64,000 bases of DNA, taken from positions 3,344,212 through 3,408,211 of the forward strand of contig JABAKD010000003.1 of the NCBI GenBank assembly GCA_012845835.1, read 5' to 3'. Positions 24,301 through 33,092 of the stretch are shown here, in pieces. Numbering within the stretch: position 1 is the first letter of the stretch; each line of letters begins with the position of its first letter. Both the position numbers and the translations under genes were made by a program. The notes below the pieces were generated by a model. The model was not told the origin of the DNA. It saw only the letters and a list, made by a program, of their open reading frames with translations, and did not search any database. This DNA comes from Undaria pinnatifida. Lineage: Eukaryota; Sar; Phaeophyceae; Laminariales; Alariaceae.

Positions 24301-26765
24301 GATATTGAGGAGGGTGTTGTCCTCGATGTACATGCTCGAGTTCAAGAAAAACGTTCCCGTGTACTCGTCCACAATTTCGTTGTCTTCCTTGTTGAAGTGG
24401 TATAGAGGACCTAAAGGGCGTGGTCGGAAGGAACAGGAACACGACGGGTGGATGCATGTAGACAAAGATGACGAGGCAATCAATAAGGTGGATGGAGTGG
24501 TGGTTTGAATTGTGGCGAAGCATCGGGTGCAGCCACATTGTTGATGTCGATTGACCCAAATACATGCTCTCGGGTATCGGAAGAACGTTCCGGTGCAAAT
24601 CGTCCACGATGTCATTCTCTTCAGGACTTGTCGACGTGGTACAGAGTACCAGGGAGGATTTTGCGGGGGGGGCAACTATATATTAATATATATTGGGTGC
24701 GACCGTAGATGAATTGACAGTTGTTGAGCGTCCGAATGCCACATTTATTGACGTTCATTTACTCGCGGCCACAAACCGCTGAGACTTTTGCTATGCATAT
24801 TCGTGCCGTGGTAAGCACCACAGGGCGAGCTCAAACCCCGCATATATAGTCTATGGCTCTGAAAACTCTTGCGGTATCTTCGATATTGACCACCTCTGCA
24901 GCTCTTGTCATAGAGCCAGAGCCTCGACTCGCATCGTTGTAAAATTCGGACAATCCCTTCCACCGAAAACAATCGCCTGCTGCCACCTACTCCCGACTCA
25001 TAGTAGCTCTGAAAGCCCTTCTTGCTGCACCTTCGGATAAAGCTCTCGCGGCCTACAGTATAGCGCATGCATCTATCTGCTGCTGCCTGCCGCCCGTCCA
25101 TAAAATGACGCGCAAACAAACACTACTTACTTGAACATGCAATAACCGCTGTTGTGAAAACAGTAGCCACCTACTACACCGACCTACAGTAGAACAGTGA
25201 TAAAACACACGCACGCCATGCAAGCGCTGCAATATGCTATGATTCGAAGTGGCTCACCTTTGTCACCCCTGTCCTCCACTATTTCCGAAAGCGTGATGCA
25301 TCCTCCGCCTTCCAGGTCTGGCAAAGGAATATCCAGACGGACACATCGAGAGGGAAAATGGACCAAAAAATAGGGAGAGGACAGTTCACAAGCGACCACG
25401 TATGTATTAGATGTTTAGACACACTGCTGCTGAGTGCATGCATGGCGATGCGATCAAATGAGGTAAAGTGGTATGTTTATGTTTGCGATACACAATGCGT
25501 ATAGACTATTATGGTCTAGCCCTTTGTACTGCTGTAGGCAGTGCCCGCATGAAACGATGAAGAGTTTTTTATGTCGTTTTTCGTTAGCATACTCGAGTAT
25601 ATTCTAAAGAATGAGGGTGTTTGGTTTTAACAGAGTTTTCAGAAAAATGGGAACGGAGCCTAAAATGAGAACCAAGCGTTATCTCCAGAACCATGTGGTG
25701 TATCAGAGAACCGAAATGATCCTGCGAAACCCCTTGGCCAGCCCTGTGAGAGGAGCTCGTCAGAACGGTCATGCTCCATCTCATGCCTTCGGATGGGCGC
25801 AAAAAGCGATATACGCTGGCTCTATGGTGATTTCTCTAGATGCTGGCTACCGAGGCGATGCCGAGGACTTCCAGCCTGAGCGACAGCTCATTCGAAGGCT
25901 GGTGTACAGCCCCACAGGACTGTCATTTTTTTTTTTTTAGTTGTACATAATTGGTTTGCTTTCTAAAAAAAACCGTCGGTTCTCATTTTAGGCTCCGTTC
26001 CCATTTTTCAGAAAACTCTGTTTTTTCAGGTAGGGTTGCGAGAGCTGTCCTCGTTACTATACGAGTGGGCACAGACAGCAAGGCGTTCTTCATGAAGATT
26101 ATTCTAAATGCGTCAGATGCAAGCTCGATAAAACTAGGGCCGATGCTCATCTTTGCAAGCTGGGGGACACACCGGCCGCTCGTTTCTTGCTTCGTAGCAC
26201 AACAATAATAGTGCACACGCACAATACATTGTGATACCTCGTACCATGTATGATACGGCCTTGCGTTACTTACTAGCAGAAAACAGGGTGAGACAGTAGA
26301 CAATGGCTCCAACGGAGAAACTGTGGAGCACTCCCGCGCACACACATACTCGTACCACACACGCAAAAAAACGGCGATGCACACATCTATCCTGCATGAC
26401 GTAAAGCTGTAGTCTAACAGCAGGTCTCGCAGACGATCAGGTCACGCAATTCCAGCGAACAAACGATGGGATGGAGGAGCACTTCCGCATACACAAACGC
26501 GCATGCTACACATGTAGATTATACATACATCCTGCACAGGATGTGCTGCTGCTGCCGCAGGTACGTGCGAGAACTCACAAAGGCGGTCAGAAGAAGAAGA
26601 CCAGCGGATGGTCGTCTCCAAGGAACAGTCCGCGTCCTCAATCGCAGAGGATGCTCGAGCGGCCAGAAGCAAGGCGACCGCCGAGCTAGCACAAGCAGTC
26701 CAGCTACTCTTCTTGCTGTTGGAGGTGCTGCGGGGCCCGGTGCTGCTGCTTGCCGTAGTCATCAT
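15268..26765 (-). CDS. ManC5-E: Mannuronan C5-epimerase, 12-exon gene
   Basis: Converts beta-D-mannuronate to alpha-L-guluronate within alginate polymer, in the secretory path or cell wall. Exons in transcript order: 26765-26579, 25317-25258, 24410-24259, 22345-22206, 21595-21483, 20447-20257, 19003-18904, 18270-18070, 16769-16671, 16259-16125, 15718-15558, 15343-15268. All use GT-AG sites and reading phase is kept at every junction except exon 10 to 11. The product is about 537 residues: a hydrophobic N-terminus (about residues 21-40) fitting a signal peptide, a Gly/Cys-rich lead-in, then parallel beta-helix repeats. The catalytic DPHD lies at about residues 291-294 in YGLDPHDDSDF. Other family-typical stretches are KFINLRAHGG, SYISAISEVIGD, GAESYGVSYKVRG and LLHRSSDHSTISNNYIY. 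The family assignment is firm; exon 1 and the exon 10/11 junction are less certain. If that junction hides a real frameshift, the copy could be a recent pseudogene. Confidence 0.87.
15393..15445. repeat. GGGTT pentanucleotide array
   Basis: About 10 perfect GGGTT units in the last epimerase intron, AACCC in the sense strand. Confidence 0.96.
15558..15718 (-). CDS. ManC5-E: Epimerase exon 11
   Basis: Acceptor GATACCGCAG, donor TCCAA|GTGAGTAA. Encodes DNIIQGQFSRFYDVVNDLYA then WYIKGGDTDDVGDVAMLEFV and TDETELTDDS. It enters in phase 0 and leaves in phase 2, matching exon 12 exactly. A C-rich sense tract of about 85 bases ends about 22 bases before the acceptor. Confidence 0.82.
16125..16259 (-). 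CDS. ManC5-E: Epimerase exon 10
   Basis: Acceptor CACGAGCAG, best donor GGCGA|GTACAG. Encodes QGNNAPQVEGSDGRIRNNHI, HDNLIRSPIEALKISGSEDN and TFTA. Upstream phase fits exon 9. The best donor leaves phase 1 while exon 11 starts in phase 0, so a short exon or a frameshift is unaccounted for. Confidence 0.85.
16671..16769 (-). CDS. ManC5-E: Epimerase exon 9
   Basis: Acceptor TTCCTGGTACAG, donor CACATGT|GTGAGTTC. Encodes YGMRWSVGSSSNEVYENTF and DVHAAKQPLFALHM, equivalent to the 'YGIRLSVGSADN' turn of the family. Phase 1 in and out. Confidence 0.88.
17575..17755 (+). repeat. G-run-anchored repeat, copies
   Basis: GGGAGGGGGTGTAACTCAAT followed by CACCCTCGCACCCCGGCAAT and ACCGGGGCGG. Part of a similar unit (GGAGCACGCCGAGCTTTCGC) lies just before it. 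Confidence 0.6.
18070..18270 (-). CDS. ManC5-E: Epimerase exon 8
   Basis: Acceptor GATGCACAG, donor AACACCT|GTGAGTCC. Encodes ASDRCNDLMIDGNEIYSNDD, VGVLLHRSSDHSTISNNYIY and NAGIALFETSDTKVFGNSV. These are NosD/AlgG-type beta-helix turns with Asn ladders. It is preceded in the intron by a pyrimidine-rich tract and by a decayed copy of its own start at 18441-18512. Confidence 0.93.
18441..18512 (-). pseudogene. Decayed copy of epimerase exon 8 start
   Basis: Sense strand TTTTTCACAG|TTGTATCGGACAG through ATGATTGACGGAAATACGAT parallels exon 8 with an intact acceptor, but a small indel brings in a TGA stop. It also carries its own pyrimidine-rich tract upstream, as exon 8 does. Confidence 0.8.
18530..18640 (+). 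repeat. G-run-anchored repeat, short copy
   Basis: G-rich tract then ATGCTCATTGTCATGCGTGG, CATCTCTACAATGCCGGGGC. Truncated at another G run. Confidence 0.62.
18904..19003 (-). CDS. ManC5-E: Epimerase exon 7, catalytic DPHD
   Basis: Acceptor GTGTGCCAG, donor AGTTG|GTGAGGCC. Encodes VHHNKCYGLDPHDDSDFMTI and TDNEIHHNGCHGV. DPHD is the catalytic signature of mannuronan C5-epimerases (AlgG/AlgE and brown algal enzymes), so the copy keeps its active-site residues. Confidence 0.94.
19155..19435. mobile_element. MITE-like family 4 copy
   Basis: Left end GCGTGCTACGATAGGAGGTG, middle CCTAGGCCATGAGATTTGTC, right end GTACACCTCTATCTTAGCAC: a clean inverted-terminus copy of about 280 bases inside the epimerase intron 6. 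Confidence 0.82.
19552..19815 (-). mobile_element. tRNA-derived SINE-like element, copy a
   Basis: On the minus strand it begins near GGTGGCCTATCTGGTTATCT (A-box-like) and has GTGAGTTCGAACCCCCC (B-box-like) about 45 bases on. A unique body shared with other copies follows, ending GAAAGCAAGAACCGGGG. Only the RNA polymerase III-type promoter is recognisable; no protein. Confidence 0.75.
20257..20447 (-). CDS. ManC5-E: Epimerase exon 6
   Basis: Acceptor CGAATTAG, donor AACGAG|GTGAGAG. Encodes LGYNGAESYGVSYKVRG, DIMDEVNVWGDINGT and YFGHYSFGHQGG, core of the beta-helix substrate groove. Two decayed copies of its 5' end occur at 20539-20577 and 20935-20985. A short C-rich (sense) tract lies just upstream of the acceptor. 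Confidence 0.92.
20535..20990 (-). pseudogene. Two decayed copies of epimerase exon 6 start
   Basis: 20539-20577 and 20935-20985 each copy the acceptor and first codons (CTTGGCTACAATGGTGCAGA in the nearer match) and the G/C-rich flank that follows. Both lose similarity after about 45 bases. Confidence 0.75.
20610..20705 (+). repeat. G-run-anchored repeat, short copy
   Basis: GGGGGGGCGAACTCATTTGT, TGCTTGCCTTGGTGGTTGAA, CCATTGACCACGCATCCCTC. Confidence 0.65.
21183..21452. mobile_element. MITE-like family 4 copy
   Basis: Left GACACATGCTACAGTTTTCG, middle CCCGACGATTTTGGGTTAAG, right GTAGACCTCGATCGTAGCGC. Ends about 30 bases from the donor of epimerase exon 5. Confidence 0.75.
21483..21595 (-). 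CDS. ManC5-E: Epimerase exon 5
   Basis: Acceptor TCACTACAG, donor CACTC|GTGAGTTG. Encodes SYISAISEVIGDNPQTCSGA then KDAMGEARMDIIDSQIT, very typical of the brown algal family. Begins in phase 2 and ends in phase 1. Confidence 0.92.
22044..22122 (-). pseudogene. Decayed copy of epimerase exon 4 end
   Basis: Copies the second half of exon 4 with its G-run and the donor: ATGCCACCGACGGTCGCCGG followed by TAGCTG, against ATGTCACCGACGGCCGAAGG and TAGCTG. It is 3' of the true exon and frame-broken. Confidence 0.78.
22206..22345 (-). CDS. ManC5-E: Epimerase exon 4
   Basis: Acceptor TTTTGGCAG, donor CGAAG|GTAGCT. Encodes SDADKFINLRAHGGQLMMKG and the Gly-rich loop NDGGGGADKDVTDGR. The loop codons include a 10-G run in the sense strand, a likely slippage site. 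A decayed copy of its 3' half lies at 22044-22122. Confidence 0.9.
22861..23042. repeat. 91-base tandem duplication
   Basis: Two almost identical copies (AGTATCAGGTATGTGCTCTT ... TCTACGTATTGCACAGT) at period 91. Older degenerate echoes (GGTATCATCAG) precede them at 22665-22810. Confidence 0.92.
23416..23672 (+). mobile_element. 257-base element, member of inverted pair
   Basis: Runs from AGGTGGGGGACACAGAGTGC to GGCCTTTCGAGGCCGTATCT. A near-perfect palindrome (ATCGGAGGCGCGTGCCTCCG) sits at its centre. Reverse complement of 29535-29791. Confidence 0.85.
24010..24240. repeat. ~70-87-base tandem repeat, three units
   Basis: Units contain CTGAAAATGTCTTGA, AAAGAGGTACTACTACTGCT, GTACCCTATCGTGG. 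Spacings between AGGTACT motifs are 87 and 70 bases. Confidence 0.85.
24259..24410 (-). CDS. ManC5-E: Epimerase exon 3
   Basis: Acceptor CCCTTTAG, donor GCTG|GTGAGAAG. Encodes PLYHFNKEDNEIVDEYTG, NSSMYIEDNTLL and GGDARRLLL. This is the first beta-helix turn region, ending in phase 0. A frame-broken partial copy sits 150-250 bases upstream in the transcript (24560-24650). Confidence 0.9.
24560..24650 (-). pseudogene. Decayed copy of epimerase exon 3
   Basis: Sense strand retains GTACTCTGTACCACGTCGAC, GAGAATGACATCGTGGACGA and CCCGAGAGCATGTATTTGGG, aligned with exon 3, but with frame breaks. Its acceptor AG is changed (CCCTG instead of TTTAG). It lies 5' of the real exon. Confidence 0.8.
25258..25317 (-). 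CDS. ManC5-E: Epimerase exon 2
   Basis: 60-base exon with acceptor TTTGCCAG and donor AAAG|GTGAGCC. It encodes LEGGGCITLSEIVEDRGDK, matching the EGGGC lead-in of brown algal mannuronan epimerases. It enters and leaves in phase 1, joining exon 3 as DKG-PLYHF. Confidence 0.85.
26579..26765 (-). CDS. ManC5-E: Epimerase exon 1 (start codon, signal peptide)
   Basis: Opens with MMTTASSSTGPRS, has a hydrophobic stretch around ACASSAVALLLAARASSA, then DADCSLETT. It ends at a GTGAGT donor in phase 1, which matches the phase of exon 2. The start is chosen as the first Met before the signal-like segment. It is assigned by position, phase and secretory signal rather than by strong family similarity. No TATA-like box is obvious upstream. 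Confidence 0.6.
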
Positions 26766-26799
26766 GCTGCTGCTTGATCTCGAGAGATGACAGACGGAT

Positions 26800-28200
26800 G
26801 CGGTGTACCTGGTACTCGAAAGAGGGAGGGAAGTTGTGTACTCTACCAGTACCCGGTGCCAGTGGTAGCTGTGTATGCGCGTTGTATGCGCGTCCCTGGT
26901 GCTGGCTCACGATGTAATCTCTTATTTATACAGTGTAGGTTTGATCGCGGTGGTCAGTAAGCGATGCTGCTTGCTCAGGTGTTCCTTGGGTCAGATGGGG
27001 AGAGGGAGAGGTAGTGTGCGGTGTGGGCAGTGTGGGGCTTATACGAGTCGTATATCTCGTGTGTCAGACATTTACTTCCTGTTTTCTTCTGTCTATCCGG
27101 CGCATTTGTTGCGATTGAATTGTTCAATTTTTTTCATTTTTGTTTTTCAACAGTCCGTTTGTTATTTTTTCCGGCGACGGGGTTGTTGATATACTTGCTA
27201 GACCATCGACTAAAATATACGGAAAAATAATGACCGTTTCCCTTTTAATATTACTGATGAACGGTATGTACATTTATGCCCATATTGGTCCTGATTCTGA
27301 TCCTTTCACGTATCATATGACACGAGCATCATCATCACCAATCATCATGGTATCACTCACAGTAACTTAACAGTTGCAGTGACATGTTATAAAGAGTACT
27401 CGTCGAGTGGTCCCCGGTACTGGTGTAGACTATATCTTCTAGCCGCCGTAGGCACCGGCACTACAGAAGCAACCGTCACACTACTCCTCGTACTGCGCCG
27501 CAGCTGGTTGTTCTCGTCTGTGCCAAGCGATTTTACAGGCGATATATAGAGCGGGCATACCGGCAATATAATAGTACTGACTGAAGAGGGACCACTATTA
27601 CGGAGGGCGATAGTATATAGGACCAAATATCGTTAGTAAAAATATATTAATATATAGGTTTTTGTGACCACCGTAGGTCCTATTTACTAGGGACCCCGTA
27701 ATACTACGCCCTGTTGTTGCAGCACTCTGCAGATAGATATGCACAGCCAGAAGACGCGTGATCGCCATGCCGGACGCTTCGTGCAGAATATGGTAAACAC
27801 GAGTTCGTACCAGGTATACTACTTACGCATAGATAGCTCTTCGTTCGGTGGAACGAGGCTGAATCTCTTGACTGTGTGAGCTATTATCGACGCGCATTAA
27901 TACCCCGCTGTTACACCTCGTGTAACACGCAAAAAAAGAAGACAACACATACAACAAGCCCTCTGACGAATATACCGGTCAATTCAGATTGTCTCGATCC
28001 CAAGCGAACGTATACATCGGCCATGTGGGTGGGATTTTTCGCATATGCATTGGGTTGAACCATCAATCAGTTTTTTTCTCAAACTAGTTTTCGGGATGGC
28101 TGTATAGTCTATATAGAGCTCTCCTCATGTGACCAATAGACCCAAAAAAACAAGGGCATAATACCTCTCCATGTAGTCTATAGATAGACTATATACCTCG
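26800..28200. other. No gene seen; region upstream of the epimerase gene
   Basis: AT-rich stretches (ATATATTAATATATAGG near 27640), no dispersed family recognised, no ORF with coding character. It would contain the epimerase promoter if exon 1 is right; no TATA element at a usual distance was found. Confidence 0.5.
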
Positions 28201-28204
28201 CAAG

Positions 28205-28296
28205 TATTAAAAATAAAATACCCTCCAGCTGTGAGATCGAAGATTTTGTCGAAACTCATCATTGCAAGCTGTGTGTGATACTCCGATATATAGTAT
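28205..28296 (+). repeat. Dispersed repeat family 1, truncated copy
   Basis: Carries CTCCAGCTGTGAGATCGAAG, TTTTGTCGAAACTCATCATT and GCAAGCTGTGTGTGATACTC, then departs. A shorter shared piece (ATAAAAATTAAAATACACTC) is at 28708-28730. Confidence 0.85.
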
Positions 28297-28502
28297 GTGT
28301 GTGCCAATAATGGGCAGAGTATGCAACCGGCGAGCGATGCGTGTTGTTTTTTTAAACGTTTTGAAGTGTTGTTCTCGCAATCGTAGAAAATCGGTTTTAT
28401 TATTGTCAACAAAAAAAGTGTGTATTATGTTGTCTATATGGACGAAAAAAAAAAAAAAATAGACAAGCCTAAACCGGGGATGGTAGTCGCACATCCCGTG
28501 TT

Positions 28503-28589
28503 AACCCCTTTACAACTGGAAACCCGTTTTTGGGAACAAAATTACTTGGATTTAGTATAGGGAGGGGTTCGGGGCTCTAAAGGGGTTAA
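28503..28589. mobile_element. 87-base short inverted-terminus element, copy a
   Basis: Starts AACCCCTTTACAACTGGAAA and ends GGGGCTCTAAAGGGGTTAA. It is an inverted copy of 33093-33180. Its own ends pair (AACCCCTTTA / TAAAGGGGTT). Confidence 0.82.
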
Positions 28590-29119
28590 AATACCGCCTT
28601 TTTCCCTTCCTCGCTTTGTGATATATATGAACACGTATACTCCTGCTTCTTTGCCAACAGCCAGCGTCATGTACATATGGCGCCAAACGTGACATATATA
28701 TATTATAAAAATTAAAATACACTCCAGCTATATATATATTATGTGTTGTAGAGACAATGTTCCTGGCTAACCCAATGTACCTACACAGTAACATTCCTGG
28801 ACAGAGTGTGATTATACTTCTTTTTTTTTTCAAGAACACTTTCTGAGTGACGGGGCTTCCTAACCCATTTCCACCTCCTAACATTATTCTATCATAGTCT
28901 AACTCCAAGTGTTTTGTCCCCATGTCGGGACTGCGGTGCTGAAAAAACGGTTAAATTAACCCCAAATCGTCGGAATTTCTGCTTTTTTGTGTTCGCAACA
29001 CGAACAAACATGTTCTATATCCCTCTGGCCACATGTGTGTGGGCTTGGTCATCTGGTTGCTCTTAATTTTCGACTTACTCATGAAAAGAGTTTTGGGACC
29101 AAAGCTACGGCACAATAAA

Positions 29120-29412
29120 GGTTATGTTGATGTTATGTTGTTTTTAGGTCCCTTTTAAAGTTTTTAATTGTTGCAGCTGCTCGGGTTAACTCGCGCGAGT
29201 GACGCCCCCCGTTGTATGCGGTCATAGGCTTTCGTGCAGTTATATTTTTTCGATATGAAGCCTTGTGATGGGATGGTTAGCTAACGTTGCGCCCAACTAA
29301 CCACCTCACGTGCTTTGGTCGGTGAGCGGTACAGAGTCACTCGTGCGAGTATGATAGCTCAGACCTTGTAGTGAAAAAAGCGGGAGTACTCCCTACCGCA
29401 CGTAGCGTTACC
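29120..29412. mobile_element. Family 5 element
   Basis: Contains TTAACTCGCGCGAGTGACGC and ACAGAGTCACTCGTGCGAGT, then ATGATAGCTCAGACC. Same order and spacing as the 9.7-kb copy. Confidence 0.72.
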
Positions 29413-29458
29413 CTATCGAATTAGCAAGCACGTGTTTGGATTGCATGCCAGGGAGTGA

Positions 29459-30335
29459 CGCGCGCGCTACGATAGAGGCATACCTTTTTTTGGCTATTTT
29501 GTTTTTCTGAATGACGGACGCTCCTTAACCCAATGTTAAGATACGGCCTCGAAAGGCCTGTAATTATCCGAATTTGAGATCATTTGGATGGATTTCGTTT
29601 GATAAGGTTAGCGTTTTATATTTGGGAAATTTAGGAAGTAGACCGGAGGCACGCGCCTCCGATCTCAGAAGCTATCCGGGGCTCTGGTGGAATCGAATAA
29701 AGCAACGTCTCTACAAAGGAAAAGAAAGTGAGTACTCTCCGAGGACCTGCTCAATTGGCAGACCTGCAGGGGGCACTCTGTGTCCCCACCTATAACTTTA
29801 CATGTATGTGGCGTCGATGGCAGGACGCTTCTGGTGGAGGCATGAATTGCGTCAGCTGTGATATATGCGTGTACCGCCTTTTGGTTTATTTGTGTTTTTT
29901 CCCTGGGGTATTCCTCAGCTCTAGAGTGACTGAATGGAGCCTGGCCTGTGACCACGGGCTTGATTATGCGAGTTAATGTGAGAACAGCAACCCAAAACCG
30001 TCGGAAAAAAGTAGGACATTTTTCTTTTGCCTGATTCTCGTCGCGTACCTAGGCCATGGGATTTTTTTCATCCGGTGACACATGCTACGATAGAGGTGGA
30101 CCCCTTTTTTTCTGTGGCTCTTCACTTTAGGAGGTTAAGACTCGTCCTTCTTAACCCCAAAACTGATTCTGGAAAAAAAAACTTCTTTATCGTGGATGAA
30201 AAACCCCCATGGCCTAGGTATACAACGAGAATCAGGCGAAACAACTAACCTATTTCCGACGATTTTGGGTTCACAAGCCCCGTCATTCAGGAAACAAAAT
30301 AGCCAAAAAAAGGTATACCTCTATGATAGCATACT
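29459..30335. mobile_element. MITE-like family 4 copy split by a later insertion
   Basis: The left part (29459-29533, GCGCTACGATAGAGGCATAC to CTCCTTAACCCAATG) and right part (from about 29985, AACCCAAAACCGTCGG) are separated by a block starting with the 257-bp inverted-pair element. Overlapping family fragments continue to 30335. Confidence 0.7.
29535..29791 (-). mobile_element. 257-base element, inverted partner
   Basis: Runs from GTTAAGATACGGCCTCGAAA to CTCTGTGTCCCCACCT. It interrupts a family 4 element, so it moved in after that copy was present. Confidence 0.85.
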
Positions 30336-30445
30336 TTTTTTTTCTCCAAATCAGTTTTTGGGAGAGGTCTTAAGCCCCCGAATCGAGGAAATCTCAGAAA
30401 ATAGTGGTGCACCTCTCTATCTATCGTTGCGCGCGCGTCGAGCGT
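30066..30445. mobile_element. MITE-like family 4 copy, overlapping or nested
   Basis: Left CATGCTACGATAGAGGTGGA, right GGTGCACCTCTCTATCTATC. Holds an internal partial copy (GGCCTAGGTATACAACGAGA to AGGTATACCTCTATGATAGC). Confidence 0.65.
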
Positions 30446-31070
30446 ATATTTTTTACTACGGACACACGCCAGCGTTTTAAAAGGCGAAGCTTTTTTTTCT
30501 AGCTGTGCAAGGCTCTTTTGGCTTGAGGACATCTATACTCCACCCCAAAAAGGCATTCAGAGTCAACCCGATGTCCAAACCCACCTCCTATGTATGGACT
30601 ACAGTAGGACGCATGCTGACGGTACAGGTGCACCATCCATTGTTTTTGCCTTCTGGGGGTGGTGGCTTGATAAAACATGTTGTTGGTATACCTCACCCAA
30701 AAACTGATTTTTGGGAGAATACTGAAATTCCAACCGGATGAACGCCCCATGGCCAAGTTAAAAAAGGAAACATATCGCAAAAAAGGAACGAACTTCCTAC
30801 GAATTTGGGTTAAGGAGCCCCGTCATAGTCAGAAAAAAATCAGCCGAAAGTGCAAACTCTATCGTAGCACGCGTCCTAGTAGGATTACAAAAAAATGAAC
30901 ATCTGGTAAGACAAGAACAGTGAAATTTCCACGAGTTTGGGACTAAGGAACCCCCTCGTTATTCGAAAAAATAGTTTAGCAATTAAGTTTTATATAGCTC
31001 TATCTTACCACGCGCCTACAAAAGCATACAGTGAACCGTACGTACGTGTACTTGCAGCGTAAATGACAGG

Positions 31071-31271
31071 ACAAATAACGTCGAAAACAAAGACGGAGGC
31101 TACGGTGGGGACGAATAACGTCGAAAACAAAGACGGAGGCTACGGTAGGGACAAGTAACGTGGAAAACGAAGACGGAGGCTGCGGTAGGGACGAATAACG
31201 TCGAAAATAAAGACGGAGGCTACGGTAGGGACGAATAACGTCGGAAACAATGACGGAGACTACGGTAGGGC
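31071..31271. repeat. 40-base minisatellite, five copies
   Basis: AATAACGTCGAAAACAAAGA followed by CGGAGGCTACGGTAGGGACG repeats with exact 40-base spacing. Confidence 0.95.
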
Positions 31272-31399
31272 AGGGGTAGACATATTCTGCGGTGATATAG
31301 AGGAGCACAGACTTTCGGGTTGCATTCTTGTACGCCCACACCAAAAATTTGTAGCAAGTAGTTGAATTAGATTAGGCCTCTTGCCCCAGCCCGTGGTGC

Positions 31400-31865
31400 C
31401 CCTACCCCTTTTTCAATGTTTTCCTGTACTCTCCATTCTCCGCTGGATTGGGGTTGGCTGTTTCTTCCAATCTTTCTTTAACTCTACCACACCGCAGCGT
31501 GCAGGCGGCGAAGGACCGGGGAGAGCTGTACATCGATACCTGTCGCGTGGTAGGCCTTGCGCTTCCGCGTAAAGGCACGGGCGCCCTTCGGCTCAGCGGC
31601 CCCCGCAGGGACACTGTTAGTAGTAGCCACCTTAATATGATACCGTGGTACGCGTGTTCGGCAATCTGCTCCCCATCTCCATGATCTCATCACCGCGTTC
31701 GGTGGCGATTGCTGTGTGAGCCTCCTACGAGTACTCGAAAGGAGTGCATCGCATTCCACAGCGAAATGGTCTACCAGCACTCGTGCCTGTGCTAATGACC
31801 CTTCAAGAGCGCCTGCCGACGCGACGCTGGCTGCCATGGCATAGCTCTTCTGTTGAAACGTGTAC
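31400..31865 (-). pseudogene. Coding-like remnant of unknown origin
   Basis: A minus-strand frame opens upstream of the Met and runs TPEYTFQQKSYAMAASVASA, GALEGSLAQARVLVDHFAVE, then CDALLSSTRRRLTQQSPPN for about 118 residues to a stop. Composition looks protein-like and unlike the surrounding repeats. Possibly a capsid-type fragment of a retroelement, but no diagnostic motif is visible. Confidence 0.25.
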
Positions 31866-32751
31866 TCTGGGGTAGTAAGTGTTGCTCTCTACGAGAGTTT
31901 TACGTTGACCAATGAACTGGGGTCAAATGCCTACCCTGTTACAATCGTTTCGCCCAAAGTAGCTCCACCGTCAGCCGATTGCGGAGTGGGAATATCAGCA
32001 GCGGATCTTGCATCGGGTTTTAAGCATCGTCTGCCTGAACCGGCGACTCGGAAAGGGCGGCGGACTGCGCGCTGTTGCTCATCCACTCGCTTCTGCGGCG
32101 GACGAAGCTGGCGCAGCGGTAGCATCAGCCGCACGTGCGCCATGCGCAGTCTAGGTACCGAATCCATGCGTCCTAGACAACCTACCGCGTGCCTACCAGG
32201 CAAACCTGGATGTAAATCCACAGCATCTAAAATTGTATTTTGAGGGGTTTGATTGAACATCGCCCCAACTTAATAGCAGCAACGTGAGATAACCACGCGT
32301 CCGAGCGATGCTGTGTTTCCAGGCAAGCCGTCGAGAAAACTTGACGGTAGCGCAGATGTCAACAACGTGAGTCCGCGCTGAGCTCCTACCTACATATCAG
32401 CGAAATTGGTACACAATTGACAGTATGTCATAAAAAGTAGGAATATGCCGCAACGAGTTGCATGTGTGTCTGCAATATCGGGGGGGGGGGTCGTCATACA
32501 TTAGCGCTGTAAGCCGTTTCCTAGTAAGGCTTTCCAACATCATGAAGCCGTATCCAAAAGGGATCCGCGTCTTGGGAAGTGCGCCAACCCACAGCGTACT
32601 CAATCGACACGTCCCGCGACAGAAAAAAAACGGAAGATTGAACACCTCACAGCTGCCATGCATCATTGCTGTTTCTTGTACGTGTATCGCCGGCAGCACA
32701 CACGCCTGTCGTTAGGAAAACCGTAAAACATCAGCCGTCGACGCCAACTAC

Positions 32752-33035
32752 GACACATGCCACGGTAGAGGTGGCGCCCCGTTTTTTTCTTTCTGAGGGG
32801 TCCTCACTTTAGGAGCTCTGTGCCTGATCCGCAATCAAGCTGGTTTTGAGTAAACTAAACGTGCGACCCGATGCTCAATTTCCATGGCCTAGGTACTGTA
32901 CACAAAATACCCATCATAATAGCTGAAATAAAATGAAATTTTCTGACGATTTGGAGGGTTAAGGAGTTCCTATCTCTGTCACCAAGAAAAAAAGAGCCGA
33001 TAAGTGATACGAGTACCTCTACCCCAGCACGAATC
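32752..33035. mobile_element. MITE-like family 4 copy
   Basis: Left CACATGCCACGGTAGAGGTG, middle TCCATGGCCTAGGTACTGTA and TCTGACGATTTGGAGGGTTA, right GAGTACCTCTACCCCAGCAC. Full-length, about 284 bases. Confidence 0.8.
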
Positions 33036-33092
33036 GTTACCTGAGGGTCTAAAATACCCTCTGCCGCATTGTACGACTCGGGCACTTCGACT

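Noticed and set aside
25985-26175. Extra epimerase exon (frame with FIELASDAFRIIFMKNALL)
   Set aside because: No fitting splice sites, exon 1 to exon 2 already join in phase without it, and part of it (CTCATCTTTGCAAGCTG) resembles dispersed repeat family 1.
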